Source: Bombus terrestris
Taxonomy: Eukaryota; Arthropoda; Insecta; Hymenoptera; Apidae
Length of the DNA stretch: 64,000 bases
Direction: 5' to 3'
Assembly: GCF_910591885.1 (NCBI RefSeq)
Contig: NC_063276.1
Location: forward strand, 9,796,001-9,860,000
Below, piece after piece: positions 36,501 through 49,726 of the stretch. The notes under the pieces were generated by a model. The model was given only the letters and a program-made list of their open reading frames with translations. It was not told the origin of the DNA and ran no database searches. Positions within the stretch are counted from its first letter, which is position 1; the number at the start of each line of letters is the position of its first letter. Made by a program: the position numbers and the translations under genes.

Positions 36501-39500
36501 TTCCGGAAACATAACCCTAAAGTACCGACTAACCGTACAAGATGGCACGGGTAACGCGTCTGAATGGCAACAGAGCGCCGCGCGAGCATTAAACCCCTGG
36601 AGTCCGAAGAAATTCGATCGATCGTCTAACCGACGATCCCGACTGAGCGAGACCCGAGCCAGTAGAAAGAGCCAGAGACGTAGTTTCCAGCGGTTATAAC
36701 AAAGTCGTGGAGATGTACATTGCCTTTCCCGGCATGATTCGTCGAGACCCGCTGCTCAACATTCGTCGTAGAGAAAGAGAGAGCGCAGGCGGATTGCGAG
36801 GGGAGTTGAGGGGGGGCGTAAAAGAGCCGCACGTTACTCCGATTCGGTTCTATCACCGCGAGGAACGTGGACAGAGCGTAGCGAGGGGTTGAAAGAGTAG
36901 AGGGAGCGGCGTGGCTGCGGCGCAGCGCGGTCTAGTGTGGAAGCTCCCGGGGGTGGAAAGGTTCCGAGGATCGCGCTAGGGAAGAAAGAGAAGAAGGGAT
37001 GTTGATGTGCGCGTGTACGTGCACCCACAGCCTAACAGGGGCAAAGGGAGAGAAGGGTCGGCGAGAAAAGGACATAAGCTTCGTAACGGTTGCGGGGTGC
37101 GAGAGAGATAGAAGGCAAGGGACGAAAGGAAGAGGGGCAGGAAGAACGGCGACTAGCGGTGGCTTCGATTCCGCGCGCTTCCAAATAATTTATCAATTAT
37201 CCCGAATCCATCTGGATTCGCGGTTGCCGTATCTCTGGCAGGCCGGAGGGCAGCAGAAATAAATGTAACCTGTCGTAGTTCTCCAGAGGGGAATCGTCAG
37301 GGCAATTCGAAGGATAAAATTTTCATATATCATTAGATATTTTCGGCTTTAAGATTTGTCGATTCGGGAATGAGTCACGAATCCGGGAGATTGTCTTGGC
37401 AAGCAAGAAGAAAATGAGTCGAGTTGACCGTTGGTTAAACTGGAAGGAAGCTGCGAGGAGTATTCGAACGAAAGGTTTGTCGGTCGATGGTGGTCGTGAG
37501 CGGATCGTTCCCGTCGCTGTGGACAAACAGGGTAGAAAGAGAAAGAGCGAAACGAGAGAAAGAGGGAAGGGAAAGAGCAAAGTGAAACGGGGCGAGCCAT
37601 TCGGGGCGAGGGAGTCGGCCAGTGGGGGACGCTAGGATGGATAGAGAGCGGGGGTGGAGGGTGAGAGAACGCGCAGCTGGTGGATCAATACGCCCCTTCG
37701 TATTTCTCTCTCCCTTTCGCAATGTTCCACCCCTGCGGTACGTCTATCGAGAGATGCGACGCTGCTTTTTCTCGTTCGCCGCCTAATTTTCGCGTAAACT
37801 CGTCTCTCTCACGTGCCATTCCGCATTAGCCGGCTTTTTCTTCCGCGCCTTCTTCCGGTCATTTCATTCTCATCGTGTCCGAATCCGCGTCCTTCACCCA
37901 ACTAGACGATTCCTTTCTTCTACTCTACTGAAATTTCTCAAGATCTGTTCTTTCATCGATTCGCTTTCTTTTCGATACGTTAGATTCCTTCGAGCTTCTT
38001 TCGAGCATAGTCTTCACAATTGGCGGAAGAGGGCGGGAAGGAAGGTGAATCGCGAAATCAGACTACCAGCCATCCAACCGATCGAACTCGTTGGCCTAAG
38101 AAAGACGCCTAAATTTAGATCCAACAGGCAGACAGGAACGTAACTGGTTGAAACCCTGCGTTACGTGAGATTCGAACGATATATCGTTCTATTATAACAC
38201 CGTGTAATTATTTCGGCCCATTCTTTGCATACAATGTGATTTACATTACGTATCCCGGTGAAGCTCGAGTCTCCACGTGCAACTATCTCCGTTGTCATTC
38301 AACTTCATTGTTCGCGACCGAGGGAACCTTCGAAGACGCTTCTCCCTTCGATTCGGATACAAGAAACTGTCGCAAACTTTACCAAGTTTCGTCGTTCCAT
38401 TTCTCCATATATTTGCGATTCTTTCGGCTACGTGTCCGATTCCACGCAAGTATTCAAAGATTGGAAAATCGATCGTTACTGGAGACCTCTTCTTCATCTA
38501 TCTCAACGCGTTTACAATAGATACGAGGGAATTCCTCAACGATTAAACATTTCTAGTCGACGTAGTGGCACAACTGGTGGTTGAGGCGCGGTGTTGGCGC
38601 GTTCCAGTCATGACCCCGATCGTTTTGCGACAGGCCGAAACGCGAGGTGTAACAGGAAGCGAGGATAACGGGCCAGGGGAGACGGAGAGAATCAAGCTGC
38701 TGGATACGCGAGAACGGTTTCAGTATTTCCAGTATCGGTAAGCAGCAGGCTATGGCTGCGCGTAGTCGTCGTCCCCCTGATGGCCCTCGGCAACATCGAG
38801 GGTTACTTTCCTCCCATTCTCTGCCGCCCTTGTTCGGGCTGGCCGCGCACTTCTCTCTCTTTCTCCCTCTTGTTCTCTCCGAGTCTCCCTCGAGCCTGTA
38901 CTCGGTCGCACGCGGAATATGCGCGGTTAGACAGACGCGCATCAGCCACCCTTTCACCCTTCCACCCTCGGTGGCCCGCCAAGGGGCTCGAACCGGCAAG
39001 GAGAGGGTGCTTTACCGCTGTTGGTGGGGCTACGAAGCTGGAGGAGAAGCTCCCTCGGGTGGGGGAGGGACAGGGTGCGGAGGCGCCGTCGCCAGCGAGC
39101 GACGCAGTGCCGTCGGGACGCTCGACCGAGCGATACCGCCTTCGCAAGAGTCGAATCGACGCCGCCATCGGCGAAACGACACCAAAGCATAACACCACCA
39201 ATCGCCACCCTCGCCTCGGCATCTTCCGTTCCTGCCTCTATCATCGTCTTCATGTATCGCGAGAACGATCGACGATCTTCGCGCGGATCATTCCTTCGCT
39301 ATCGATCTGGCGTGCGAAATATATCGAAGACGCTCGAACGCTCGCGGGTTGCATCGCGAACAGCGAACCGCGCCAAATCCCGATCGAATCGCGGACCTCG
39401 AGGATGTCGAAGGGATCTCGCCGGCCGAAAGGACTCGAACCGCTCAACCACTCGCCGGGGATATTGTCTTGTCACAGCAGTACGCCTTTAAAGAGTTACT

Positions 39501-39800
39501 GGTGTGATGGGACATTGTCCTCGTCTTGTGGCCATCGTCAAACGCAGTCTCATTCGTTCCAGTGTTCTCTGGATTCCAAAGTGGATGGAACTCTGACAAA
39601 AGTGTTGGCGGTCTCTTTGTGTTTCGTGATAGATTTGCAAAGGTGGAGAAGCGGAACAAATAAGAACGATAGAGTTCATGGGATATTTACAGGTATCGGA
39701 GGACAGAGAACACGAAGCAAGAAGAAGAGGCGGAAGAAGCTCCGTAAATTTCGTGAACTTTCGTCTTTCGAATCTCGAGCGTCATCTTCGTGAAAGATTA
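36501..39800. promoter_or_regulatory. GC- and CpG-rich block, candidate musashi promoter or 5' exon region
   Basis: Clearly richer in G, C and CpG than the surrounding AT-rich DNA, especially at 36540-37260 and 38550-39480. Several long frames on both strands (for example 337 codons at 38780-39793) follow from the low stop frequency of such DNA and have no recognisable domain. A block like this upstream of a developmental regulator fits a promoter with untranslated exons. No TATA box or start site was assigned. Confidence 0.35.
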
Positions 39801-40007
39801 GAGTAACTCCGCGTCCCTCGACAGGTGACCGTAACGAAGGCTCTGCCAAGGTGTCTCTTAATTCTTGCCAGCGTGGATATCACGGCGTTTCCGGTCGATA
39901 AGGCAGCTTCCGGAAGGTGCGGCTACGATGGTTGATCGAACGACTTTCTTCTCGGTTCATGGGAAGAAGCGAAAACGAACGAAAAAGGAATCCTTCGTTT
40001 AAGTTCG

Positions 40008-40010
<3 letters not shown>

Positions 40011-40041
<31 letters not shown>
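40011..40041. repeat. Poly(A) run of 31
   Basis: An uninterrupted A run. No adjacent retroelement sequence was recognised. Confidence 0.95.
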
Positions 40042-40043
<2 letters not shown>

Positions 40044-41732
40044 AAGAAAAAAAGGCAGACGAAGCTTCTATTCGATATAATCGTTCGTTCCCCTTCCACG
40101 AACTAGAAAGTCGTCAGAACTGTCCATTTCCCAAAACGTTAAAATCACTGGCACCGGTGGACCGTGGAATGGATTCTGAATGGAATCGTATCGTGATGTC
40201 TGAATTGGCAAGATGGCGATGTTGGAACGTTTCAGGTGTGTTTTCCTCGCGAACCAGCGATCATCCGTGGCGCCGACTTATTTTCTTCGATGGATTCCAT
40301 TTTCCTATCCCCGTAAGGGTGGTTCTCGGAATCTAAGGGATTTCGTGAAAAGTATATTTCTTCGAACAATCGAATCGAACCGATGGATTCGTTTCGACCA
40401 CGCCACAGGTCGACAAATAAAGGCAATGCTTTCCATTCTCGCAGATACGTAACAAAGTGGTTACACGCATCCGTTCTCGTAACAGAATAGTCGACGCATT
40501 ATCGCGATCGAACAGTTGACGAGCTCGTCCACTTGGCCTAGTTCCGGGGTGGAGTAGTCCACACATAGTATCTTCCGTGGTTTCAACCCCGAAATATCTG
40601 CGGTCGTTTATTGAATAATGAATCAGGCTTGTTTCCATCCTCGACGCAGTGTACCGAATTAAAGCGGCGCCACGACGGGGCAGTGAAGAACTCGAACGGG
40701 GTCGATGAAAAGGTTAACGTCGGGTTTAGGTCGATCGTACGCCTTCTCTTTCCCTCCACTCGCCCCTCCCTCTCTTCCTCTAATCGACTCCCCTCTAGGT
40801 TGCTTGGTTTCCCCAGTTTCGATCAGAGTTTCTACTAGCGGCGACGTCCAATCGGTGTCCGAATGACGTACACGGATATGCTCGTAACTCACGTTCGACC
40901 CTAGTCTTTTGCCTAAACTCAGGTAATTCCTATTGCTTTTCTCGTCATCACGCGCAATACGATTTCGTCAACGATTCACCCACTTTCATCGCCAAGGATT
41001 CATCAGACGTTGTAAACAACCAGCTATGGCACAATCTGGTGAACTCATCGAATCGACAGATCTTCGAAGCTATTCACGAGACTCGTTGTTTTTCGTTGAC
41101 GAGTCTCAGGCCGCGATCACGAAACGTAAACGTTCGCTGGAAATTTCTGGTCCGGCTGGATCGAATCGAATCGATTTCGTCGTTTCAGAGTTTCGCTGGT
41201 AGTCACTGTATGTGCACACACGGTACATCGACAATGTCGTTTAAGTACAAAAATACGATAGGGGGAGTAGTTGTTAAAGGGAGAAAAGGGCGGGAATCTT
41301 CCACCTAGACAGGAATACGCGTCTCTGTAATTATCGATGGCACGCGACGCTCGTTACATCATTCACCGTCTCGTTTTACTCTACCGGCTGGATGTTACGG
41401 AGTTCCCTACATCGCATCCTATTAGTAACTCTGCACTTCGGCTACCCCTTGCAACCACCGCGCTGTCGTAATTTCAACGTAATCCTGTTCGATTCTGCAA
41501 AATTTAATCGATTCGAAAGAACGAATCTTCTCGGACGTTCCAAGATTCCGGCAAAGAAAGGAGAGAGACAAGAAAAGGGGTTGTGGAAGATGGAAAAGAG
41601 GCCGAGCGTAGGTTAGGGCATGCAGAAATCGCGGTAAGAATTGATTAGCCGTTGAATTAACGGGCGCGGCACGTTTGCGATTCGAGAGAGGAGGAGGCTT
41701 GTGAAGGTAGTCGTTGGGTCGGAGTTGGATTT

Positions 41733-41902
41733 CACCGGTGATGGAGGTGGCGGTGGTGGTAGTGGTGGTGGTGATGCGGTGGTGGTTGTGGTGTTGGTGG
41801 TGATGGTGGTGGTGACAGTATTGGTGGTCGTGCTCTGGTCTCGTAGATGCACGTGGAGATGGTAGAATCTATGGTGGTTACTAGTGCTGGTGGTGACGGT
41901 GA
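41733..41902. repeat. GGT/GAT trinucleotide tract
   Basis: Long imperfect GGT, GGC and GAT triplets. On the minus strand they create a Thr/Pro-rich artificial frame of 109 codons. Confidence 0.9.
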
Positions 41903-42455
41903 TGGTGTGGTAGTATGCCGGATGAATGGGGTGGGCTGTCATTTAACCTTCCTGTCGGTTGGTAGAGGGCACAGCCGCTAGGCGGCGACACGTTTGATCG
42001 TGAGGAAAACGTGGTAGAGGGAGCGGGCACAGAAAAGGGGAAACGAAAGCTGCAGGTTATCCCCGTTCGTTACGGCAGCTATCGTCGTTGTCATCGTCGT
42101 CGTCGTTGTCGTCGTCGAAGAACGCGTCTGTGTTTTGCCGGTTGTTCGAACATTGTGTATGTTCTGATATCTTTTTCAAGAATCGTACGAGAAACCTACC
42201 ATCGAGATATAGAAGCGTCGACATACACATACAAGTTTATGACAATCAGCGGGAGCAGCAAGAAGAACATTGGAAAAACCGAATACGCTCCGCCATGTTC
42301 ATCCCCGTGAGAGACACCTTAGACAAGAGAAACCCCCATAGATGTGTAGAGCCTAGAGTACGCACCGTTACGCGCAGATGTCGTTGTTGTGTAGACATTG
42401 TTATAGACTAGATACAATCCGTCTTAGAGATCTATGTATTATATATTTGATATTT

Positions 42456-42527
42456 TTACGCGTATATGTATACGTATACATATATGTACATGTATATTTA
42501 TATATATATATATATGTATGTATATAA
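42456..42527. repeat. TA/TACG-rich tract
   Basis: Alternating ATAT/TGTA repeats followed by a pure TA run. Confidence 0.85.
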
Positions 42528-42669
42528 ATGACGGAGACAGAGTATAGCTTTAGCCGAAAAACTGTTTCGTCTTCGCTCTAGATACTCGTTGTATATTCCG
42601 CTTGATATTATGTACATGGATACACGTATCTATTTACACACGTGCGCACGCGCTCGTCCGCACATATTT

Positions 42670-42672
<3 letters not shown>

Positions 42673-42713
<41 letters not shown>
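42673..42713. repeat. (CT)n microsatellite
   Basis: A CT dinucleotide run of about 40 bp. Confidence 0.95.
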
Positions 42714-42719
<6 letters not shown>

Positions 42720-45700
42720 ATGTGTGTTTACACGTACCGGCGCGAGGCAACATTTTGATCGATTTTGTTAGAATCGAAGTATACGCGTGTTCCCTTAAGC
42801 TTTACGATAGTTCGTGACGCGTTTCGAGAAACAAAATTCCATAGGAGAAAGGCGAGCGAACAGAATCCCGTGGCAACATACAACGCGCAATTTGCATGTA
42901 TTGCGCGTTGCAAATGACCTATATGCAGTTAAGCGATGTAAACACGTTACCGTAACTCTATATGTTAAGTATCACTGCCTTTTGCGTATCATAGAACTGC
43001 ACACGTAGATTGTATTATATTTTTTACAACTATCGCCGGCAAGAACGATCTTGCCACGCAGAAACTAGTCTCAAGGTTATAATCGGTTCTTGAAAAATTC
43101 ACGAATGTACTAGAGTATGTACGAATAATAGTAACGGGGGTGAATGTTCAATAAATCGAAACAAAGTTGTTTCAATCACGAATCTACCTCGATGCTTCGA
43201 TTTCCTGACCCAGAACAATTTCTCTGACTTATTTAACGTCTCGATTCGCGCCAATAACGGTCAAACGTTCGACGATAGTTTCCCCGGTTCGATTCTACGA
43301 AATATTATCCTCGAAAGAGCGATTACCAACGATCGGATATAAGAAAGAAGAAAAGTTGGTCGGAACGATCGGCCAGCGACAACAAGAGGGTGACTCATTT
43401 GCAAGTTACACGCATAAACGTCCATTAAAATAATTGCACTGTGCCGTGATCGAAAGGATTAAATGTTACGCGTCACGAAACAACCCCTACACTCGGTTCG
43501 TTTCAATTTACCGCTACCTCCCTTCTCCTTCTTTCTTTTTCCTTCTTTTAAAGGACGACCGAGAGAGCGGCTCAATTAATTTTAATTTGGACGATATTAA
43601 TTTTAATTAAGGTACGCAATTAACACGAAACACGTCGTCAGCGGGTGTCGTCGGTGGCACGATGAAACCGGATGGAAATAACTTGGCTTTAAAGTCTTCG
43701 TAGCGAGAGCTTCTCAAGGGGGATACGTCGATTAGGGCCTAACCCTCGCCGCTCTTCTTTCGTACGCGTGTTGCGTATGTAAATACGTACACACGCACAT
43801 GTACATTCGCCTGAACGTGCTTGTGTACGTGATCTATCGGGTCAGGTGTACGACTAGACGACCGTACACGATTATAGTCACACTCTATGCATTATAAATC
43901 GCAGATGCCCGGATAGATAAAGATCCATCCCTCTACACTTTGTATTTGTGATTGCACGGATAGAGATAATTGCGATTGATCGAAAAGTATTCGCCCACCC
44001 GAGTTATTTTACACTCAGTTCTTAAAGTGTAGTTTTTCGTTTTACGATCTTACTTTACTTTTATTATTGGACTATCTATTGGATTATCGTTGTGGACTAG
44101 AATAACAGGTACCTTTTAGAAACGAAGCGGCAACGTATCCCCAGGATAAGATAAACTAAACGCGATATATCAAAAATAAGAGTAACACGTAACAGTACTG
44201 ATAACTAACCGGCCCTCGGCTGTGATTAAGTCTATTTCAAATTTTCCTTCTCCGATAGAATTCTGTTAGATCTCCCTCCTCGCTGTTTCCTAATTTCAGA
44301 TAAAACATATTGATAACTTTTACGATCAACTATAAACGCGAGAAACAAGAAAAAATATTCTCAATTTTCCCTTACATCTTCGCCGTCTAACGTATAAATG
44401 TAGAAAAGTCGTAGGAGTGTTGCGACGAGCATTACTTGCCTAATTCGGTCGATCGAACGGTACTATTGTTTTCTTTTTTCTTTTTTTTCTTCCACGGTCT
44501 TCCGCCAACTGGCACTCGCGATATTCCTCCCAGAGTTTTCTCCCTCGGTTTGTGTATCCAGCACCCATGTTATTGGATCAATACGTGCAGGGTTAGGTTC
44601 CATTTAATCCGCAGGGGGTGCCCTCGACAGACGGCCTATGGAAAACATCGTACCCTCCTACGTCAAACCTCCTAAACCACAAGCACTGCCATCAACGGGG
44701 CTCATTCTACATCGCACAGGCGCTTCCGTATATAAGGACGCGTCCGCGCAACTTCGAAGCGGAAAAACAACGCAATACATCTGCTTCAGAAGGGATATTT
44801 TCTGTTCGTTCTGTTTGGTTTTAGCGTCGAATTAGTTACTGCTTAACCCTTTCGAGACTAACTAGCTGGAGACTGCCAGGTTAGAATTTTTCTGCGAGCG
44901 CCGAAATCTATCGGGTTTTGCATACGCACTATGTGGAAAAAGAGCTGAAGAAAAGAATAGCGAGATGGCATGGAAGTAACTGATCAGAGCAGCCTACAAC
45001 GCTCGTGAACATAAGCAAGAAAATGGAATCTGATTTCGCTCCACTCGTTTAATACAATAACAGCTACTTTAGTTTGGATATTTTATATTTAGGCATATTT
45101 GAATATTTCATTGATGGATAAGAATCCACATTGTACGCTTGAAATAGGCGCAATTAGTAGATGTGAGTCCGCTTCGACCAATAATACTCTACAATGAAAA
45201 TTGCGTGTGAGATTGAGGCGAGTTCAATCCATTAGGATAAGAAATGAATTTGCATTCGTCCTACTCCGCTTCTTTTCAACTCTGCGCGATAGTATTCCAT
45301 TAAAAATGAGAGCGCACGCTTATCGTACTTTTAAAATTACAGTTTGCGTTAATTTTTAGCTTATCATACTCTGCGCTATCGTTAAAAAAAAGGAGAATTC
45401 GTCCGCAAAGAATTAAGAATCGAGAATCCTGGCATTTTGGAAACAAGTGAAATAGCGAAGCGCGAGAAAATCGTTCTCTTCCTGGAGATATTAGAAGAAC
45501 GATCGTGGCAACCTCGCCTTGAGGTCACGGGGATGGATAAAGCGAAACGAGCAATCAGAGAACATCTACTCTTTCCTTCAACCCAGATCCCAACGATCGT
45601 TTGATCGTCTCACCGTTAAACGCCCCCATCAAACGCGATTTCTGTCCTCACGATTTCAACAATTTTCTCTTCCACCTAATCCTGCCCTTTTCTTTTTAGT

Positions 45701-48700
45701 CTTCCTAATGGTCTCCTAGTCGCCTGTCCCTGTTGATCAGTTCAATCGCAGGTTCCTTTTCGAATCTTGTCAAACGTCTACGTATATCGGTAACGATATC
45801 GCGGACGAGTTGAAACGGGAGGAAAGTCGTTTGCGTGTTTGAAAGGCGAGTCGAAGCTGCTTCGCGGCATCGCTGGCTGGTTTCTCGATCTAGGCCAGCC
45901 TTGTTACCCGAACAGCCCATCAACTCCATCGGTTTCGCGTACTAACGAGCAGCTCTACACCGAGCGCGAGTTTCCGTTCGTCGTGCTGGAAATTCCGCGT
46001 GCTTCCAACGTGCTCCAACTATCGCGAGGAAGGAAAGAAAAGCTGGAAATCATGCTTCCTCCGATCATTCTTTCTTTCACATGTCTCCCGTCATTCGTCG
46101 ATGCAATTAATCCTCCATCTTCATACGTTATAACGAGGTCTGTTTCTATCCATAATTTTAATGTCTTTTTTTTCTTTGGTAGAGATTTTCTTGAAACGTT
46201 AAAATTCAAGATAGATCTATATCCGTTTCAAGAACGTATCGTTCCTTCCTTTTTCTCATCTTTTACGTAACCTGCGTGTTACCCGGTGGATTTGTGTAAG
46301 GTTGTGTGTAAAATTGGATTGTTACTTGATGGTTATTAATCCGCACCCAGCCAGTCCAATTATGAAAAAGCTTTCGTCACGATCGGAGTAGAGTATTCCG
46401 GTAGCAATAAAGTATCGCAGGAAAAGGACGCAGAACGTGTGACTCGTTGTTAAAGAACGCGTAGTCTAGAGGGTCGCCGTTTCGTGCAATCGGGCTATCG
46501 CGTTTTCTCGTTTGTTTGAGGCGGGCGTGGTCCTGTTTGTATTTAATTAATCACCTTACCACGATATCATATGGCGAAAACTGCTATACCAATTTTTTTC
46601 CTCCATAATCGATCGAAATAAGCTCGCCGGGACGTAAAAATTCGTGATCGCGGAAACTGATCATACTGGAATTCGTAAATATCAATTAGCCTATGTTACG
46701 TAGAATGAAATTACAGAAAATGATAACGAAGTGTTTCAAACGGGAATGCGATATTAAAAACTTATTTACCTCTGGAAGGGAGAACATTCGCTTCGGATGA
46801 TGTCCTTGCAATTATAGATTCAAATAGATATATATCATTAGAGTACGTACAAAAAGAATTGTCAAATATTGAACATGTGGGAAGATAAAAAAAAAAAAAA
46901 AAGGGAAGAAGAATGTAGAACAAGAGATAATCTATTTACGTATACAAAAATATTCACGTAAAAAAGAGGATCAAGAATTAGAATGAATAACAGTAATCGA
47001 TTCTGACGTACATACCTTGCAGGCCGCTATATCGTAGCGAAAGGTAGAATAGAAAAATGGTAGAAACGTTATTGGTAGTCGGTAAAGGCGATTTCTACAA
47101 TGCTCAAAACATATTGCATTACCGACGTCTCTCCTATTTCGATTTACCGAGTAAGCAAGCGTTTGAAACGTAGTTCTCGTTTCTACCACAGCTCGTTCAA
47201 AACGGAACTACGTACTCATCCTCTACGCGACGTAAGAAATAACGATACTTTGATTTGCGTATTTAAATATTGCCATCGAAAATATTTCTCTATGGTGATC
47301 TATTCCAAGATCGCGAACACGGCCACTAATTTATTAATCCTGTCTTTTTTTATCTTCTTCTTCAAGCATATCATTTCGAATTTTTTGCTAAAGTTACCAT
47401 TATAAATCAATTACAAACTTTTAACGATGATCTCTTTTACAAAGAGAATTATAAAACCAAATTCTCAGCGTATAAAAAGAACACGATTCATGCAATGGTC
47501 AGTTTTCGATACAGCAAAAATATTAAAAGCAATTTCTATCAATTTTCAGATAAGTAATTACTAATCCAGATAATTGATTCTCTCATCGTCCATAAACGGA
47601 ATGTATCGTGGAACTGTCTGATTAGACGCTGCCCTCGACAAGAGAATCGCATTTGCGCCATTATGCGTTACACGAGTCGTAACATACATACGTACCGTTT
47701 ATAACAGACTCCTCTTCCATACGTTCGAGAAACTTCGTTAATCACGGAACTCACTTATCGTACAAAGAATCGTCTATGTCGCATCGAGGCTACTTCGCAT
47801 GCAGGATTTCGTTCGGCATCTTTCATAAGATCGAAAAGGACTCATTTCCGACACGATGCGGCGTGACGTGTACAGAAATTCTGCTCAATCATTCATCTTC
47901 AACCGCGACGATCTCCCTACCCAATATTCACTCACGATCGTCCAATCCCTGTTTTTCCGACTTTTCAAATTCACCTGAAATCTTTCGTTCCCTCCGAGAG
48001 GAAACTCTCAGCGCAGCCTCGGCCAGCAATCGTCACCGTAACTTTTAAATTAGCTTCGAAAAGATATAAAATTAACGATCGTCTTAAAAATATACGTATA
48101 TCCTTAAGAAAGAAAGCAAAGAAGAAACAAACGGACAACAATTAGTATTCTTAACTCGAGTGTGTAAAGTTGGCGTGTGCAATTTAGTTCCGTAACGAGT
48201 TTCATCGAAACAGATTTATCTGAATCTTTTCTGTCCGTAACCATACACCCCTGGCCATAATTGAGAAAAATTAGAGTGGCGCCAATCATCTCTAACATTG
48301 ACTAACATCTAATAGATTTACCGATAAATAACCGGTTCTAGCAGTTTACCAAAACTGGTCGATCAACCGATTAATACTCGTCTTGATCGACCTTCTTCTG
48401 CTTCCTCTACTCGCGTCACGATAACTGATCGAGCTTCTTGCTGTGCGCCCCACTTGTACGCTCTCTCGTTTTCGACGATTTTATATCTACTAATCGCGGC
48501 CGAACAGCGTGCCAACTAAAACGACAAAGATTGATTTAGTTGTATTATATAGAACGGACGTCTACCATAAAAGAAACAAAATGAAGCTTAAACGATCGTG
48601 ATTGATCGCGTTCGTTTATTACGGATACAATCAGATAATAGCTGTCGGCTGTAGCACGAATAAGCGGTAGAGAAGTTCACTATCTATCGCAGAATGAAAG

Positions 48701-49006
48701 GTGAACAGAGACGATGCGTTGACCCGAGTTATCAGCTGGTCTCGATGTTGGATACGTCTAACGGTGTCTAGCGATCTAGGTCGGTCCAGGACGAGGTATC
48801 ACCTTTTCCTCGTCTTGTATTTCAACGTACGCTTCTGGTTGCTTTGCTTAACGATTATTCTACTTGGGTGCGCGATAATGGAGAAAGAAAGAAAGCGAGA
48901 TAGCTTGCTGGTGAATTGTGCGAGCAACGGAGAGCAAGAATTGCAAAGGAGGAGAGCAAAAGAGGAGAGAAAGAGAGAGAAAAGAAAGGCACAGAAGGGT
49001 GAGGGT

Positions 49007-49061
<55 letters not shown>
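49007..49061. repeat. (GA)n microsatellite
   Basis: A GA dinucleotide tract with one CA interruption. It generates the artificial Arg/Glu-rich frames seen on the plus strand. Confidence 0.95.
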
Positions 49062-49071
<10 letters not shown>

Positions 49072-49249
49072 GAGTACACGAGAGAATCGATCGTCCCGTA
49101 TCGTTCATATTATTGTACATACGTAGTACGCTGTTTTTGCTGAGTAAAAGTTCGCATATCGAGAAAATGCGCGGTTTTTCTAACCAAGAATCTAAAATTG
49201 CTGCACGGCAAAGCAACGAACGAATCGAGAAGGCAAAGCCGGCAGGAAG

Positions 49250-49718
49250 TAGCGATGGGCGTTTTATAAGACTACGAATATTCGAAGAATTTCGAACATG
49301 ATTCGAATATTTGCAACTCTTCGTCTTGGAAGTCTCGATCTTCTTCAGTCTTTAAGGTCTTAAGTGTAGCTTTAGAGTAGCGCAAATTATAAAGACGAAT
49401 AAAATAAATAAACGTGTTTATGACAAGTTGAACGTTCCAAACCTTCGTCAACACCTTATGTTGATGCACTATTTGGACAAAAGTATCGATTGAAGACACC
49501 AGAAAAACATTGAATACTTACCGAGCTAATGCAAAAACTACTGAAATTCTCCAAACTATCAAGATATTCCAACATATTCGAGACGTCCAAGAATTCCAAG
49601 ACTTATCGAGATTTTCAAGAAATCGTATGTTTCGATACGTGTTCAACGTTCCACGTTTCTACAAACTTCGCATATGCAGATGCGATGCGATTCGAGGTGT
49701 TTTGAGATCCCATCGCTA
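49250..49718. mobile_element. hAT-like MITE (about 470 bp)
   Basis: The left end TAGCGATGGG at 49250 is matched by its exact complement CCCATCGCTA ending at 49718. GATGGG-type ends starting with TAG or CAG are common in hAT transposons. The possible 8-bp target duplication (GCAGGAAG and CAGGGAAG) is imperfect, so the copy is old or the boundary is off by a base or two. The interior is rich in GAATATTCGAA-like palindromic motifs and has no transposase frame, so the element is non-autonomous. Confidence 0.5.
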
Positions 49719-49726
49719 CAGGGAAG

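Larger units (their letters stand above)
39801..49248. other. Gene-free stretch with many microsatellites
   Basis: No supportable coding exon. It includes a poly(A) run at 40011, a GGT-type tract at 41733, GTC triplets at 42081-42118, a TA-rich tract at 42456 and CT/GA tracts at 42673 and 49007. A 143-codon plus-strand frame at 45839-46270 looks coding-like in part (about 45950-46025) but has no recognised domain or good splice sites. Confidence 0.5.

Noticed and set aside
39425..39460. tRNA-like A-box and B-box sequences on the minus strand (GAGTGGTTGAG and GGTTCGAGTCC)
   Set aside because: The two boxes are almost adjacent, leaving no room for an anticodon arm, and no acceptor stem can be formed.
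41613..41942. Thr/Pro-rich minus-strand frame of 109 codons
   Set aside because: Produced by the GGT/GAT triplet tract at 41733-41902.
45839..46270. 143-codon plus-strand frame with a coding-like middle part
   Set aside because: No recognisable domain, no convincing splice sites, and the C-terminal third is T-rich random sequence. The minus strand was also tested as a musashi N-terminal exon, but the available donor has the wrong phase.
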